A stretch of 64,000 bases of DNA from Populus alba (lineage: Eukaryota; Streptophyta; Magnoliopsida; Malpighiales; Salicaceae). The notes beneath the pieces were generated by a model. That model was given only the letters and a program-made list of their open reading frames with translations. It had not been told where the DNA came from and did not search any database. This document shows positions 33,751-46,554 of this stretch, piece by piece; position 1 is the first letter of the stretch, and every line of letters starts with the position of its first letter. Location of the stretch: NCBI RefSeq assembly GCF_005239225.2, contig NC_133300.1:18279584-18343583 (forward strand), read 5' to 3'. The position numbers and the translations under genes were made by a program.

Positions 33751-35530
33751 CATGAGCTGAATCCCGAGTTCGATGTCAAAAGAATATTTCATTTACATTA
33801 AGTTTTAAAATAAACATATTAAAAGAATAAGTTATCTAAAAATTTATAGCATTTCATTATCTTTAAAAATATTATATTATTCAAAATTAATAAAACTAAA
33901 TGATAGTTCAAAACTTCTTATCAGTAATTAAAACAAAAATAATAATTCATAATATTTATTACATTGTTAAAATCTAAACTTAATTAAAATAAAGTAATAA
34001 TAAAGTGTCTAAAACATCAAATCAAAACTAAAATGAAAGTCTTATAAAATAAGCAAGACATATCAATCAAAATTGAAGAAGCAAGAATACTCAATAAAGG
34101 TCACTTGCTAACAGAAACTAAAAACCTAAAATAATATTAAAAATAAAAGGTGAGTGCAACCAACTCATTGAGAGAATAATATTTAATATATATTTTAGAT
34201 ATTAATAGTTTGCAAGTTGATTTATCTTGATAAACATATACATACCAAGCATATTATTATAAAATAGTTGAATATATGTCAAAGATCAGATGATACCCGA
34301 AGGTGATCAGATGACACCCGAAAATGATCATTGTGGAGGATCACATATTAAGCATATTATTATAAAGTAGTTGAATATATGTCAAAGATCATATGACACC
34401 CGAAAATGATCATTGTGGGAGGATCGGTCACAACAAGTTGATGCCTCTCTTACCAGCTAGGTATTCGCAGAATCATCAAAGAAATGTATATCATATCGAA
34501 TATAATTTAGTTTAATAGAATGCGAGTATAAATTCAAGAATAAATCAGTATTCAGAAAATAAAGCAACCTATATAAATATTAAAAAGATTATTTCACTCA
34601 CTTAGAAAATATATAACTAAAAGGAATATCAAATGAAAAACCCGAAAATTTTATTGATGATTGTTAGGAGAGCCTATAACAAATATCCAGAATATACTAA
34701 AAAACAACCCAAAACAACAAATAAATATATTCCAATGCATAAAATAAAACCAGGTTTATTCTTATGAGTTTAAGGACTAAAACAACATTTTTTAGAAATC
34801 ACGAGCCAAAACAAAATTTTACCAAAATTGAAGCAAATTGTAAATACATAACCATATTGAAATTTTACCAACAAACCATTTTCAATTCTATCTAGAAATG
34901 AACCAGGGACCGAACTATAATTTCTTTAAAGTTCAGGGATTAAAATGTAAACTTTCAAAATTAAAGGACCAGACTAAAAATATCCTAAATCAATTATTAA
35001 ACTGAGAGTCATTATCCTTAACCTCATAATAATACCACTCAGAATCCCAAAATATAGTTACAGGTCAAATTATAATTTTTCAATGTTTAGGAACTACACT
35101 GTAATTTTTATAAATCAAGGATCAAAATACAATTTCTTTATCTTCAACCTCAAAATTATTTTGTCCATATTTTCTAGCAAAGTTGAAGCGAATTTCTTAA
35201 CCCTTAACAAATTAATTCACAAATTTTTATTTCTAACAACACATCCAAAATTAATCACTTAACCTCAAATTCATAATAATCATGAATTCATTTTAAAAAC
35301 ATAAACTTCAAATCTTTATAAATCTTAATTTTTTCATAAACAAACCATAATTAACATGAAAAAGAATTGCTTACTTGTTATTTTTACCTTTTTTAAACCT
35401 AAAAATTCAATATTAAAGATTAAAATTTTTTAATTGATGAGAGAGAATTATAACAACTACAAAAAAAAAATACAACTTTTTTTATATACTAAATTAATTT
35501 AGATTGGATTTTGGCTCACATTTTGAACAA
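33751..35530. mobile_element. About 1.75-kb insertion of unknown type in block A
   Basis: Block B runs directly from GCAATTCAAGT to GGACAAATTCGGTCTTC (about 48100-48130). In block A the same words are separated by this segment. It is AT-rich with no coding frame. It holds an imperfect tandem duplication (34248-34345 and 34352-34426: GTTGAATATATGTCAAAGATC, ACACCCGAAAATGATCATTG) and many phrases like 'aaggaccagactaaaaa'. It could be a solo LTR or a non-autonomous element. The termini are not sharp enough for me to decide. Confidence 0.55.
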
Positions 35531-35680
35531 AAGTTTGGGTTCACACCGGCAGACAAATCTTGTCTTCAAATCACAGCCATGTTCCTTCTTTGAAAATTGA
35601 ATTGCTTTATTGTAAGCACAGCTAGTCAAGTCTCGACCGTGTGGAGCCTAATCAATATAATAGTCAAGGACGGCAGCTTA

Positions 35681-35885
35681 GGCAGTGATTGGAAACACGG
35701 TTTAACTTGTGTTCCTAAAAAATATAAATTTTTTTTTTATTTTTTATTAAAATTTAATATGGTTTGTACTTTTTTAATATGCTAATGTTAAAAATAATTT
35801 TTAAAAAATAAAAAAAAACATTGGCATACCTTTCGGCACAAAAAGTTATTTGAAAAATAACAGTTACCACACTGCTAAAACACTC
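35681..35885. repeat. Tourist-like MITE with TTA duplication
   Basis: A 205 bp element between TTA (35678-35680) and TTA (35886-35888). Its right end, inversely, is GAGTGTTTTAGCAGTGTGG. Its interior words (GCCGAAA-type, AAAATAACAGTTACCACACTG) match copies at 15192 and 62044. Block B has no such insertion after the equivalent GACGGCAG (about 48230). Confidence 0.7.
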
Positions 35886-35939
35886 TTAGGAGGTATGGTA
35901 GGTTTTTTTCAAACATATAATTTGTTTAAAGCTCACATC

Positions 35940-36128
35940 ACAACTTCTAAAAGCAAAAAATTCGTCCTTCATTTAATGTAATGAAGAATTGATCAATAGC
36001 AACAGTAAAGACCAGACTTTCACCTTTGCCATTTCTCATCCCACACTGCTCTGTCTCCTCATCCCTGCTTTTGGTTATCCTTGCACATTTTCTACTTCTT
36101 CTTGTCAACATCCAATTATTTTCCATCA
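35940..36128 (+). repeat. NB-LRR leader unit 1 (orphan)
   Basis: Near-copy of the 5' flank of the intact NB-LRR gene, from AATGAAGAATTGATC to CATCCAATTATTTTCCATC. It is cut off just before the start codon. Sister units: 37436-37678 and 48280-48476. Confidence 0.85.
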
Positions 36129-37390
36129 AAATTATTTTTATTAATTTTTTTTTAATATTGAACTGTTTAAGAATTATAGTTATATATTTCTTTACAAAAT
36201 ACTATAGATTGCTACAATATTTTCTTAAATGATTTTAATATTAAGCTGGTTGAAAATTTAGCTTTAACTTTCCCCACATGTTTTTTTTTCTATTTTTTAT
36301 TATTTGTTTTTGTCTTTTTTCTTCCAAAATTGTCATCTTCTTGTTTTCATTTTTTGTGTGTTTTTTTTCATAATTGTTTTTGTCGATTTTGTTTTTTTTT
36401 AATATTGAGCTGGTTGAGAATATAACTTTGTAGTTTTTTCCTTTAAAATATTGTGGATGATAACTGTATTTTTTTATATGATTTTTTTCACAAATCCACG
36501 ATAATGTATAAGCATGCCACAAGCCCGCGGCATCGCGCGGGCATGTCACGCCTTTTACTAATATATTTACTTATTATTGTTATTATTATTATATTATATA
36601 ACTATTTTTTTTTCTTTTTAATTTTTTTAATGAATTTTTTTTGTTTGATTTAGTTTGTTAATGATAATTTTTTTATTTAGTTATCAGATTTTCATAATAC
36701 AGATCTCGGGTTTGATAGGTTAACTTGATTTGACGAGTTATTTTTTTCATTTAGTTTAGTTTGTTAAAGTTAATTTTCTTTCTATTTAATTATCAGACTT
36801 TCATACTTTCATAACACGTATCCTAGGCTTGACGAGTTAACTTGATTTGATAGGTTAACCCAGTTAATTCTGGGTAAACCCGTCATTTTTTTTTCTATTT
36901 AATTATCAAACTTTTATGACGTGAATCTCAGGTTTTACGGGATAACCTGGTTTAAAGGGTTAACCTAATTAATTCATTTTTTTTCTTTTTCTTTATTAGT
37001 TTTTTTCTTTCTGTTGATTTTTTTTTCTTTATTTTTTTAATTAATCTATTTAATTATCATATTTTTATGACACGATCTTATAGTCAGACCCACATCCAAT
37101 ATTCTTGGGTCCGATGTTGCAGCCAGACTAACTTAAACTTGGGTCATGCAAGTTTAATTTTATTATTAACATTATAAATATTACTCTTAGATTAAGTGTT
37201 TGCAGCTAAACTCAAGATTTTTTAGTATAGCTTTGCAGAAAAACTCAAAATTTTTAAATTTTTATTTTTTTAATATTTTTTATAAAAAAGTAATCCGCAA
37301 CATTGCGGGTTATGTGTACAGTAGAATAAGTAAAAGGCGCGGGGAAACTACTTTTAGAATATTACTTAATATCCGTGTGGAGCCCAAGCG
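36129..37390. repeat. Repeat-rich insert between NB-LRR leader units
   Basis: No gene is seen. It contains a 7-bp perfect stem GCCCGCG/CGCGGGC at 36523-36542 and a second hairpin CCGCAA/TTGCGG at 37295-37308. At least four degenerate copies of a unit of about 100-150 bp begin near 36679, 36800, 36903 and 37052 (TTATCAGACTTTCATAACAC..., GGTTAACTTGATTTGA). Poly(T) tracts are abundant. GC-rich hairpins in AT-rich DNA recall Helitron 3' ends, but no defined terminus was found. Confidence 0.45.
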
Positions 37391-37435
37391 GCCTGGCCAG
37401 TGCGGGACGAAGACTTTTACTAACCAATAAGCAAA

Positions 37436-37678
37436 ACACAGCCACGTTCCTTCTCTGAAACTGCAGCGAAGAGATCACTAATAATGAAATGGATCCATCA
37501 CATTATCAATCACTAATGAAAAGAGATCGATAGCAGAAGAAAAGCTCATCACCATACACTTTCACCTTTGCCATTTCTCATCCCACACTGCTCTGTTTCC
37601 TCATCCCTGCTTTTGGTTATCCTTGCACATTTTCTACTTCTTGTCAACATCCAATTATTTTCCATTCGATAACAAGCT
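37436..37678 (+). promoter_or_regulatory. 5' leader and proximal promoter of the intact NB-LRR gene
   Basis: Unit shared with 35940-36128 and 48280-48476. It runs AACACAGCCACGTTCC, then ATCACTAATGAAAAGAG, then ACTTTCACCTTTGCCATTTC, up to the ATG. The strong conservation of the last 120 bp in all three units suggests it is transcribed leader. I see no distinct TATA box. Confidence 0.6.
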
Positions 37679-40600
37679 ATGGCTGATGCAATTATTTCTG
37701 CTGTCGCGAGTACAATCATGGGGAACTTGAATTCCCCAATTCTTCAAGAGCTTGGACTTGCTGGGGGCCTAGAGACCGAGCTTGAAAATCTCAACCGCAC
37801 GTTCAGAACTATTCGAGCTGTGCTGCAAGATGCAGAGGAGAAGCAGTGGAAGAGTGAGCCTATAAAGGTGTGGCTCAGAGACATCAAGGATGCAGCTTAT
37901 GACGCTGATGATTTGCTAGATGAGTTTGCAATTGAAGCTCAGTGGCATCAGCAGCCAAGAGATCTCAAATATCGAGTTAGTTCCTTCTTTTCTATCAATC
38001 ATAATCCACTTGTTTTTCGACAAAGAATGGTGCATAAATTGAAGAATGTTAGAGAAAAACTAGATGCCATTGCCAAGGAGAGACACAATTTCCATTTAAT
38101 AGAAGGGGCTTTGGAGATAGAAGCAGATAGTTTTGATTGGCGTCAGACTTGGTCATGGGTGAATGAATCAGAAATTTATGGAAGGGGCAAGGAGAAAGAA
38201 GATCTGGTCAACATGCTGCTCACCAGTTCAGATGATTTCTCTGTTTATGCTATATGTGGAATGGGGGGCTTGGGTAAAACAACACTTGCTCAATTAGTCT
38301 ACAACGACGGAAGAATAGAAGGGCATTTTGATTTGCGGATTTGGGTGTGCGTATCAGTTGATTTCAACATAAAAAGATTGACAACAGCCATCATCGAGTC
38401 CATTCAACGCACTACTCCAAATATTCAACAGTTGGATGCTCTTCTACGATGCCTCCAAGAAAAGTTACGTGGTACGAAGTTTTTGCTCATATTGGATGAT
38501 GTTTGGGATGATGACCATGATAACTGGAGCAAGTTGAAAGATGCATTGAGTTGTGGAGCTAAAGGAAGTGCAGTTATTGTGACTACTCGTTTGGGAACTA
38601 TGGCTGAAAAAATGGCCACAAATCCTGTTCAACATATGGAAACATTGTCGGATGAGGATTCCTGGCTTTTATTTAAGCAGCTTGCATTTGGTATGAGAAG
38701 GAGAGAGGAGTATGGTCACTTGGAAAACATTGGAGCAGCGATAGTTAACAAGTGTAGCGGAGTTCCGTTGGCTATAAGAGCAGTCGGAAGCCTGATGCGC
38801 TCGAAGAAAATTGAAAGGGAGTGGCTGTCTGTGAAAGAAAGTGAGATTTGGGATCTGCCGAATGAAGGAAGCCAGATATTACCTGCCTTGAGTTTGAGTT
38901 ATATGAATCTAAAGCCAGCTGTGAAGCAATGCTTTGCATTTTGCTCTATATTCCCCAAAGATTATGTCATTCGGAAGGAGCGGTTGGTAGCTCTATGGAT
39001 GGCAAATGGCTTCATTTCGTGCATTGGGCAAATGGATTTGCACGATAAGGGTGAAGAGATTTTCCACGAATTAGTTGGGAGGTCTTTTTTTCAAGAAGTC
39101 ATGGATGATGGGCTGGGCAACATATCATGTAAAATGCACGATCTTATCCATGATCTTGCACAGTACATTATGAAGAGAGAATGTTGTTTGATTGCGGCCA
39201 ATACAAAGTTGCAAATTCCTAAAACAATTCGTCATGTGGGTGCATACAGGACATCACAGTTTGTTCCAAAAGACAAGGATTTCAAATCTCGGTCACTACG
39301 CTCAATTTTGCTTTCTGGAGTTTATCATCCCACACGCCTTGTGAGTGATGATTTGCATCTTTATTTCACCCAACAAAAGCATCTGAGAGCCTTGCATATA
39401 GGTATCTATCTCAATACATTGCCAAAGTCAATTTGTTATTTGAAACATCTAAGGTTTCTAGATGTCTCCAATTCCAACATTAAAAAATTGCCTGCATCAA
39501 CCACCTCCCTCCAAAATCTTCAGACACTAAATCTGAGTCAGTGTACACAGCTCATCCAATTACCTAGAGGTATGAAGCATATGAAAAGTCTCATCTATCT
39601 TGACATCACGGGCTGTTATTCACTTCGATTTATGCCATTTGGAATGGGGCAATTAACATGCCTGCGAAAACTTGGCCTGTTCATTGTGGGTAAGGAGGAT
39701 GGTCGTCACTTAGGGGAGCTAGAAAGGCTGAATAATCTTGCTGGTGAACTAAGCATCACAGATCTTGTTAATGTTAAGAATTTAACAGATGCCAGAAGTG
39801 CCAATTTGAAGTTGAAGACAACTCTTCTATCACTGCATTTATCTTGGAATAAGAATGGAGGTCACCCTTTTACTTGTGTGCAATCAGCTGAAAATAATGA
39901 GGATGTCCTTGATGGGCTTCAACCTCATTCAAATCTGAAGAAATTGAGATTAATTGGATATGGGGGTTCAAAATTTCCAAAGTGGATGATGAACTTGAAC
40001 TTGATGCTACCGAATCTAGTAGAGATGAAGCTAAAAGCATGTGGCAACTGTGAACAACTTCCACCATTTGGGAAATTACAGTTCCTCAAGAATCTTGAAC
40101 TAGGTGGAATGGATGGTGTGAAGTGTATTGACAGCCATGTGTATGGAGATGAGCAAAATCCATTCCCATCTTTGGAGGGACTGACATTTAAATCAATGAA
40201 GAGACTAGAGCAATGGGCTCCGTGTAGTTTTCCTCGTCTTAAAGTATTATCTATAGTTCTTTGCCCCTTGTTGACCGAAATACCAATTATACCTTCCGTC
40301 AAAAGCTTACTCATCGATGGAGGCAATGTTTCGTTACTGATGTCAGTTATGAAATTTACTTCTATCACATACCTTTATATTGAATGGATTGATGTGAGGC
40401 TGCTTCCAGATGGGTTCTTGCAAAATCATACACTCCTCGAGTTCTTATATATAGGTGGGATGAGAAATCTACCGTCTTTGTCAAATAAGGTATTTGACAA
40501 CCTTTCAGCTCTTAAAAGCTTGAGAATCCGGCATTTTGATGAACTTGAAAGCTTGCCAGAGGAAGGTCTTCGAAAACTCACTTCTTTGGAGGTTTTAGAG

Positions 40601-41059
40601 ATAGATAGTTGTACAAGATTATACACTCTGCCAATGAATGGGTTGTCCGGCTTATCTTCTCTTCGTAGGTTATCTGTTAGAAATTGTGATAAATTTGTGT
40701 CTCTGTCCGAGGGAGTGCAATATCTGACGGCACTTGAAAACTTGGAGCTTGAACTTTGTCCAGAGCTGAATTCATTGCCAAAGAGTATCCAACATCTTAC
40801 TTCTCTCCGATCTCTAAGACTCTATGAATGCAAGGGATTAACTTCCTTGCCAAATCAGATTGGTTATCTCATATCCCTTTCACGCCTGGAAATTCAGTAT
40901 TGCCCTAATTTGGTATGTTTGCCAGAAGGGCTACAGAGTCTCAGCAACCTCAGCGACTTGATGATTAACAATTGTCCAAATTTGAAGAAAAGGTGCTCGA
41001 AGGAGCGAGGAGAGGACTGGCCTAAGATAGCTCACATCCCTTCCGTTTACATCAACTAA
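37679..41059 (+). CDS. CC-NB-LRR disease-resistance-type protein, 1126 aa
   Basis: A single-exon intracellular immune receptor of the RGA/Rx-like class. The coiled-coil Rx-N domain is at residues 1-130, with [12 protein letters not shown] at the EDVID position. The NB-ARC domain follows: P-loop GMGGLGKTT 194-202, [13 protein letters not shown], kinase-2 LLILDDVW 269-276, [21 protein letters not shown] (GLPL) 360-366, [17 protein letters not shown] and MHD 486-488. About 20 leucine-rich repeats run from about 560 to 1100, ending [17 protein letters not shown]. All nucleotide-binding motifs are intact, so it looks functional. By family knowledge it would bind ADP/ATP and trigger defence on effector perception; the pathogen recognised is unknown. 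The P-loop DNA lies where miR482/2118-class small RNAs commonly target such genes. It belongs to a local cluster with at least two pseudogenes. Confidence 0.96.
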   Translation: MADAIISAVASTIMGNLNSPILQELGLAGGLETELENLNRTFRTIRAVLQDAEEKQWKSEPIKVWLRDIKDAAYDADDLLDEFAIEAQWHQQPRDLKYRVSSFFSINHNPLVFRQRMVHKLKNVREKLDAIAKERHNFHLIEGALEIEADSFDWRQTWSWVNESEIYGRGKEKEDLVNMLLTSSDDFSVYAICGMGGLGKTTLAQLVYNDGRIEGHFDLRIWVCVSVDFNIKRLTTAIIESIQRTTPNIQQLDALLRCLQEKLRGTKFLLILDDVWDDDHDNWSKLKDALSCGAKGSAVIVTTRLGTMAEKMATNPVQHMETLSDEDSWLLFKQLAFGMRRREEYGHLENIGAAIVNKCSGVPLAIRAVGSLMRSKKIEREWLSVKESEIWDLPNEGSQILPALSLSYMNLKPAVKQCFAFCSIFPKDYVIRKERLVALWMANGFISCIGQMDLHDKGEEIFHELVGRSFFQEVMDDGLGNISCKMHDLIHDLAQYIMKRECCLIAANTKLQIPKTIRHVGAYRTSQFVPKDKDFKSRSLRSILLSGVYHPTRLVSDDLHLYFTQQKHLRALHIGIYLNTLPKSICYLKHLRFLDVSNSNIKKLPASTTSLQNLQTLNLSQCTQLIQLPRGMKHMKSLIYLDITGCYSLRFMPFGMGQLTCLRKLGLFIVGKEDGRHLGELERLNNLAGELSITDLVNVKNLTDARSANLKLKTTLLSLHLSWNKNGGHPFTCVQSAENNEDVLDGLQPHSNLKKLRLIGYGGSKFPKWMMNLNLMLPNLVEMKLKACGNCEQLPPFGKLQFLKNLELGGMDGVKCIDSHVYGDEQNPFPSLEGLTFKSMKRLEQWAPCSFPRLKVLSIVLCPLLTEIPIIPSVKSLLIDGGNVSLLMSVMKFTSITYLYIEWIDVRLLPDGFLQNHTLLEFLYIGGMRNLPSLSNKVFDNLSALKSLRIRHFDELESLPEEGLRKLTSLEVLEIDSCTRLYTLPMNGLSGLSSLRRLSVRNCDKFVSLSEGVQYLTALENLELELCPELNSLPKSIQHLTSLRSLRLYECKGLTSLPNQIGYLISLSRLEIQYCPNLVCLPEGLQSLSNLSDLMINNCPNLKKRCSKERGEDWPKIAHIPSVYIN

Positions 41060-44000
41060 GTATTGCAATGATCTTTGTAATAGAAAGGGAGAAATACGTC
41101 TATTTATTATTTTTATTGTATGAATATGCACGTGTTTTATTGCATGACAAGTTTAGGTATAACTTTGGTTTGATGGTACTATGAATCTCTCTGATATATT
41201 GATATTTGATAAAGATATCCTTATGGTTTAAATTTATATAATTGGGTTTCTATGATTTTGTCTACTAGGCAGTATAGATCTCTCTGTTCAGAGTAAACGT
41301 AATATTTCATTAATTTTGTCTTTTAAAGATATGGAAGAACACGAGTTAGATTTCTATTGGTTTCTAATTTAAAGAAAATTTTTATTAAGAACTCTAAAAA
41401 TAATAATAAAATTTAAAAAAAATCACTAAGATGTTCACTTTTATAATAATATATTTTTATGAAAATTTAATGATTTTCAGCGAAGAAAAATTATGGATTT
41501 ACTGATGAAACATATTTGAGGGAGTAAATGAGTATTTTTGTTTTTTCATAGCCATGATTTTTCAATTTAATTTTTTCATGAAAATTTTGATGAATACATA
41601 AAAAAGTGTTATATAAATTAACAAGTATAGTATAAATAAATAAAAATTAAATATAATTTTTAATCATTGTTAGCTTTATAAAATAATAAATTTTAAAAAT
41701 AAATTAACAAGTCGTATACATAAATATAAATTAAATATATATTTTTAGTAATTTTTTAGCTTTATAAAACAAAGTTTAAAATATATTTTTTTTTCAAATT
41801 ATATAAAAAATAGCATTTTTTTAATTTTTTTTTTGAATTCTTAATAAATTTTTATTTTCCCTTAAAATCAGAACCGATTGGAATTTGACATATATCTCTC
41901 CATATTTTTAAAAGTCAAAATTGAAAAATTAAGCTGAGTATGAATAGAGGGATATCTGTTGCCTAACACAATAAACAATAATGATCTAACAGAATAAACT
42001 TCAAGGCTAAGTTATCAGACCAGGCTCGTCATCTGATTCGATCTAAGTCCAGGCTCGTTTAGGCATAAAAGTTATAAATAATTAAATAAACATAAATAAA
42101 CGAAGTTGTTTTTTATAAAAAAAAAAAAATTAATTAGATCAATCGAATCGATAATTATGAATTGATAGAACATATCACCTTTGTTTAACAAAATTAATTT
42201 CCAATCCAGTTTGAAAGCCCGGGTAAACAGGTCGCAGGTCGACCTGTCAACCCAGGCCAAGTTCCATAAGTGATGGTCAATATCCAACATGCGGGCCCTA
42301 GAAGAAGAAAGCAAGATCATGAGGGGCAATATCTACCCTGGTCGATATCCGTTAGGACTCGGGAGGTGTCAGTTAAGTTCCTATTTATTTACTGAAAAGT
42401 AAATTTTTAAAAAAATTAAAATTTTAAAAAAATAAATTATTTTTTAATATTTGATACTGTAATGAAAAATAAATTAGAAAATTTTTTTAGTATTGATTAT
42501 GTCATGAAAAATGAGTTGGAAAATAACTTATTAATATTTTATTTTTTTCAAGTTTATTAAAATAATAAGGAATAAATCTTACAAATTAAAAGTTGAATGA
42601 GAATGAAATTAAAAAATAGATATAATTTCATAAATTATATCAAATAAAAATAAATAATAATCAAAATAATAGAGATCAAATATAAAAAATAAAAAAATAA
42701 AAAGATGAAGAAATTAAAATAAAAATTATCATTTCATAAATTATTTCAAATAAAATAAATAAAAATCAAAAGAATGAGGATCAGATTTTGATAGATAAAA
42801 AATTCCAATTAAAAAATAAGCGAAAAGCAAAATAAAAATGAGGACCAAAGTTTATAGAAAATTCAATTCTAAGGGATGAAATTGAAAAACAAATATTCAA
42901 AACAAATATATATATAGCAATCAAAAGTTTGAGGATCAAATTTGATATAATCAGCAAAATAATATGACATTTCTAAATTTTTCACAACTTCCAGAAAGTG
43001 TTTTTCGCCCAAAATAAAAGGAAAATATTTTCTGAAAACCAAGCAAATTTTTTCTTGACTGTGTTTTCCGTTGACCAACTTTCATAATAACAAAAAATAC
43101 AGGAAAAAAGTGCACTTTCCAGGAAAATAAACGCACCAGGTGTGTTTGGTATTGTGGTAGCTTTTATGGTTGTGGTTTGAAAAAATTATTTTATAAAAAG
43201 TATTTTTAATTGAGGTTTGGTTTGGTATTTATATATGTTTGGTTAAAATTAAAGTTGAAAAAAAAAGTTTAATGTATTTGGTTCAAATGCTTTTTTGAGA
43301 TTATAAAATAATTTCAAAAAATATATATTACTATTGATGGTTTTTAATTTAAATATTGTAGATTTAATTACTGCTATTACATCATAAAATAAATAATACT
43401 TTATATAAAAATATTTTTATTGTTCCATTAACTATCTACAATTCCATCACGTATGAATACATTCAACAATGACTACAGTTTTCTTGGTTTCTTAAGCGCG
43501 CAACAACATCAGGAATAAAATTGGGATTACGATCAAATTCTGCAAATACTACGTCATTAAGCAATCTCCGTATAATTTATGTAGTGTCATTGAATAATGT
43601 TAAACACTATTTTTTTTGAATAAAACACAATTAAAAATAAATAAATCATTTTAATCGGATCCGGTTCAATGCATTTTTAGCTTTGAATCGGACCCGGTCC
43701 AATTGGAATAGTGGAGTCACCCTCCACTCTTCACTCTCCACAGAAGCAGCGAAGAGCTACTTTGTCTCATCTTGCATTGCAAAGGTAGATAACAATGGGA
43801 CCCATGAACAGTAAATGATGTTTTTTTCATTACCCAACATGTTGCTCCTGCGTTTTGCTTCAAACACAGATGCAACCTCATAAACAAACGTATCATTAAA
43901 GTAAAAATGAAAAACAACATTTAAATAAATAAATAAGGAGTTGAGGAGAGAAGAGAAAGAAAGGGATGTTGATGTTTTTTTTAAAAAGAAGAAGAAGAAG

Positions 44001-44560
44001 AAGAAAGAGGCACGTCTATTGTGAAATAAGGGATTCTAGTCTTTTTATTGGGTGTTTTACCAATGAATAATTAAATATTAATATTTTTAATCATTCCGTC
44101 AATTATTTCGTCTGTAATAGTTAATTTAAATTTTCAATTTAATACAAAATTTTTAGAAACCACCAAATATCACCTACAACTTTTAAATCCATCGGTGATT
44201 CCGTCTGTAATATTTAATTTAATAAAAAAATTTCAAAAACCCGTCAAATAACACCGATGAATTTTCAATCCGTCAGTGATTTCATCTATAAAGAATAATA
44301 ATTAATAGTGCAATTGGAAAAGTAAACAGTTGCAAAGTTCTCTAAGAAATATCAATAAAAATTTTGTCAATGATTTTATTTGTAATTAACATGATGAACA
44401 GTGTTAGGAAGAAGTTAACAGTTTATTAATGAATTATTGATAGATTTTACAAACGAAATCAGTTTATCTCGGTAATTTATTTGTATATATGACCCATTAT
44501 ATTCCCTTGATCTACAAAAAAAAAAAAAAAAAAAAAAATCAAACCGAAACATATCTTTAC
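41060..44560. other. Spacer between NB-LRR blocks
   Basis: No gene is seen. 41860-41945 resembles 46740-46850 in block B. 43139-43330 starts like the MITE family (GTGTTTGGTATTGTGGTAGC). 44090-44290 contains repeated phrases (ATCCGTCAATTATTTCGTC, CATCGGTGATTCCGTCTGTA, CCGTCAGTGATTTCATC) like subterminal repeats of a decayed DNA transposon. 43988-44005 is (AAG)n. Poly(A) lies at 44515-44538. Confidence 0.45.
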
Positions 44561-46554
44561 TCGCATGGCGGTGATTGGCCTTTAGTAGTTTTGATGTCCA
44601 CTTGTCTTTCTGTAGGCCAATAATGTTGGCATCAGGTGCCAAAACGGCAAGGCTTTATGATTCTGTAAACCTTATCTCCAATGGTGGATTGATGATGGTT
44701 ACAAGAAACCCATTGGATGGTCATTGATCGGAAAATTAGAAAGAACATATTCTACGCACAAATTTTGAAAGCACCTTTATCCTAATCCAATGCTATAAGA
44801 TGGGAGTTTTTTTAAAATAAAATCACACATTTTTGTTTTTGTTTTTTTTAAATAGCTAATTAACACAAAGAAAATATTTTTAAAATTAATCTAATTTGAT
44901 ATAAATAGCAATTTCCTCTTGTGATTTTTTAAAATTCTTATAGTTGGAAAGTGCATCTATTTAAAAATGCAAAAAAATTAGTTTTACAAACTTCAACAAG
45001 AAAGAAAAGAGAATTGAAAACACATTGAAACTTTAATAATAATATTTTTAATACAATAAATAAAATAAATAAAAGAAATTCAATAATAATAAGAAAAATT
45101 ATCAATGGTAGTTGAAGTATGTAACATGCGCCAACCAAAAATAAGTGAGTCATGCCACTTAGATGCATATTTAGTAATATGGTTGAAAATATTGTTAATT
45201 AATTTTTTCTAATAAAAATATCAAAACTGTGTCCTTTTAAGTGTTTTTTTTTTTTTATGATTTTGACATGAAATAATAAAAAATACACTCAAAGAAATAT
45301 TAAATTATTCACAAATAGAAGAGTACTTCAAATTTCTTGAAACAAAGTAAAAAAGGTAAAGCTACAATTTCCTGCTCAAATGCAATATTTCTCCGTCTAA
45401 CATTTTTCTAAAGGCTAGTTTGGGAGACTAATATTTTCTATAGCTCTCAACATAATTGATAATCATTAAATTCCTAATATAAGACCGAACAACATCAACC
45501 TTTTCTAGTAATTTCTTGAGTAAAAACCTTTTCTGCAACATGTCCATAATCACACCAGTCATGTGTTCCACTTTGATTTCAGATCATTTGCTTTTCAAGT
45601 TAGCGCACATGAATTAAAATTTTGGTACGACACAAATCTCTCTAACATAGGTAGCTTTGAGATCATACTTTTCAGTAATCTTGATTACAAAAAATAGGGA
45701 TATATAGGGGTGAGCATAAATTTAAGATCATATATATATTTTTTTTTGGTTTTTGATATGAAATTTTATATATATATATATATATAAATACACTTTAAAT
45801 AGTAGCTTTTAAACCATATTTTGTTTTTTGTTTTTATGCACAAGGATAGGGGGTGAGCATAAATCTAAGATCTTTGAATATGATCGATTAGATTTTGCTG
45901 TCATGTATAATATGCTTTATGCTTCTGTTTTAGCCTTCATAATTGAGATCTTGAACGATCTTTTCTAGTGCTCAGCTTGTCAATTTCTTTGTTGGAATTC
46001 AAATCTATCACACTAAAGCTTTCATGGAAGATTTTATTCTCCACCTATTAAACCATGCAATGATGCATGGATGCTCATCTAGAACAAAGCAAAGCTCCAT
46101 TGACAAATTTGTTTATACATCCTTGATAAAGAATTTCCTAAATAGGCAAAAGAAAGAAAATTCTCAGAAACTTTACGTTCTTTTTAGCACATAGTTTAAT
46201 TAAAAAAAAAAGTGATGAAATTCAAAAGGGATTGCAATGATAGAGTTTGAATTAGATTTATGCAGATATTGTTCCAAAGATCCATGATTTCTCTTCCATA
46301 AATATGCTTCTAGTGAAAACATAGCAAAGAGAAGAGAATGGCCAAGGCTTCACCACTTGAAAGGGTTTTTGGGCTCTGCCAAGGGGATCTGATGCACCTC
46401 TGAGAATATTCGTCATGACCATGCGAAATAACCTCATCGAGGTTTTTAGATACGCCATTGTTAACCAAAATGGCTTTGGAATGAAGCATTTTTATATGCA
46501 ATGATCTCATCTGAGGTGACGAGCATCAAACTTGTCTGGTCTGGATGATTTCAG

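Larger units (their letters stand above)
30470..41059 (+). repeat. Segmental duplication, block A
   Basis: Collinear with block B (about 44565-49348). Shared landmarks in order: 30478-30700 (GTGATTGGCCTTTAGTAG); 30830-31050; 31380-31500; eL24 exon (32271); a leader with AGTTTCTCTTTCTCTCTGTT (33370); an NB-LRR N-terminal fragment (33541); 35545-35680; NB-LRR leaders; and the NB-LRR coding start. Block A carries extra insertions that block B lacks. Confidence 0.85.

Noticed and set aside
34248..34426. Repeat-spacer array resembling CRISPR
   Set aside because: Only two to three imperfect long copies in a eukaryotic nuclear context.
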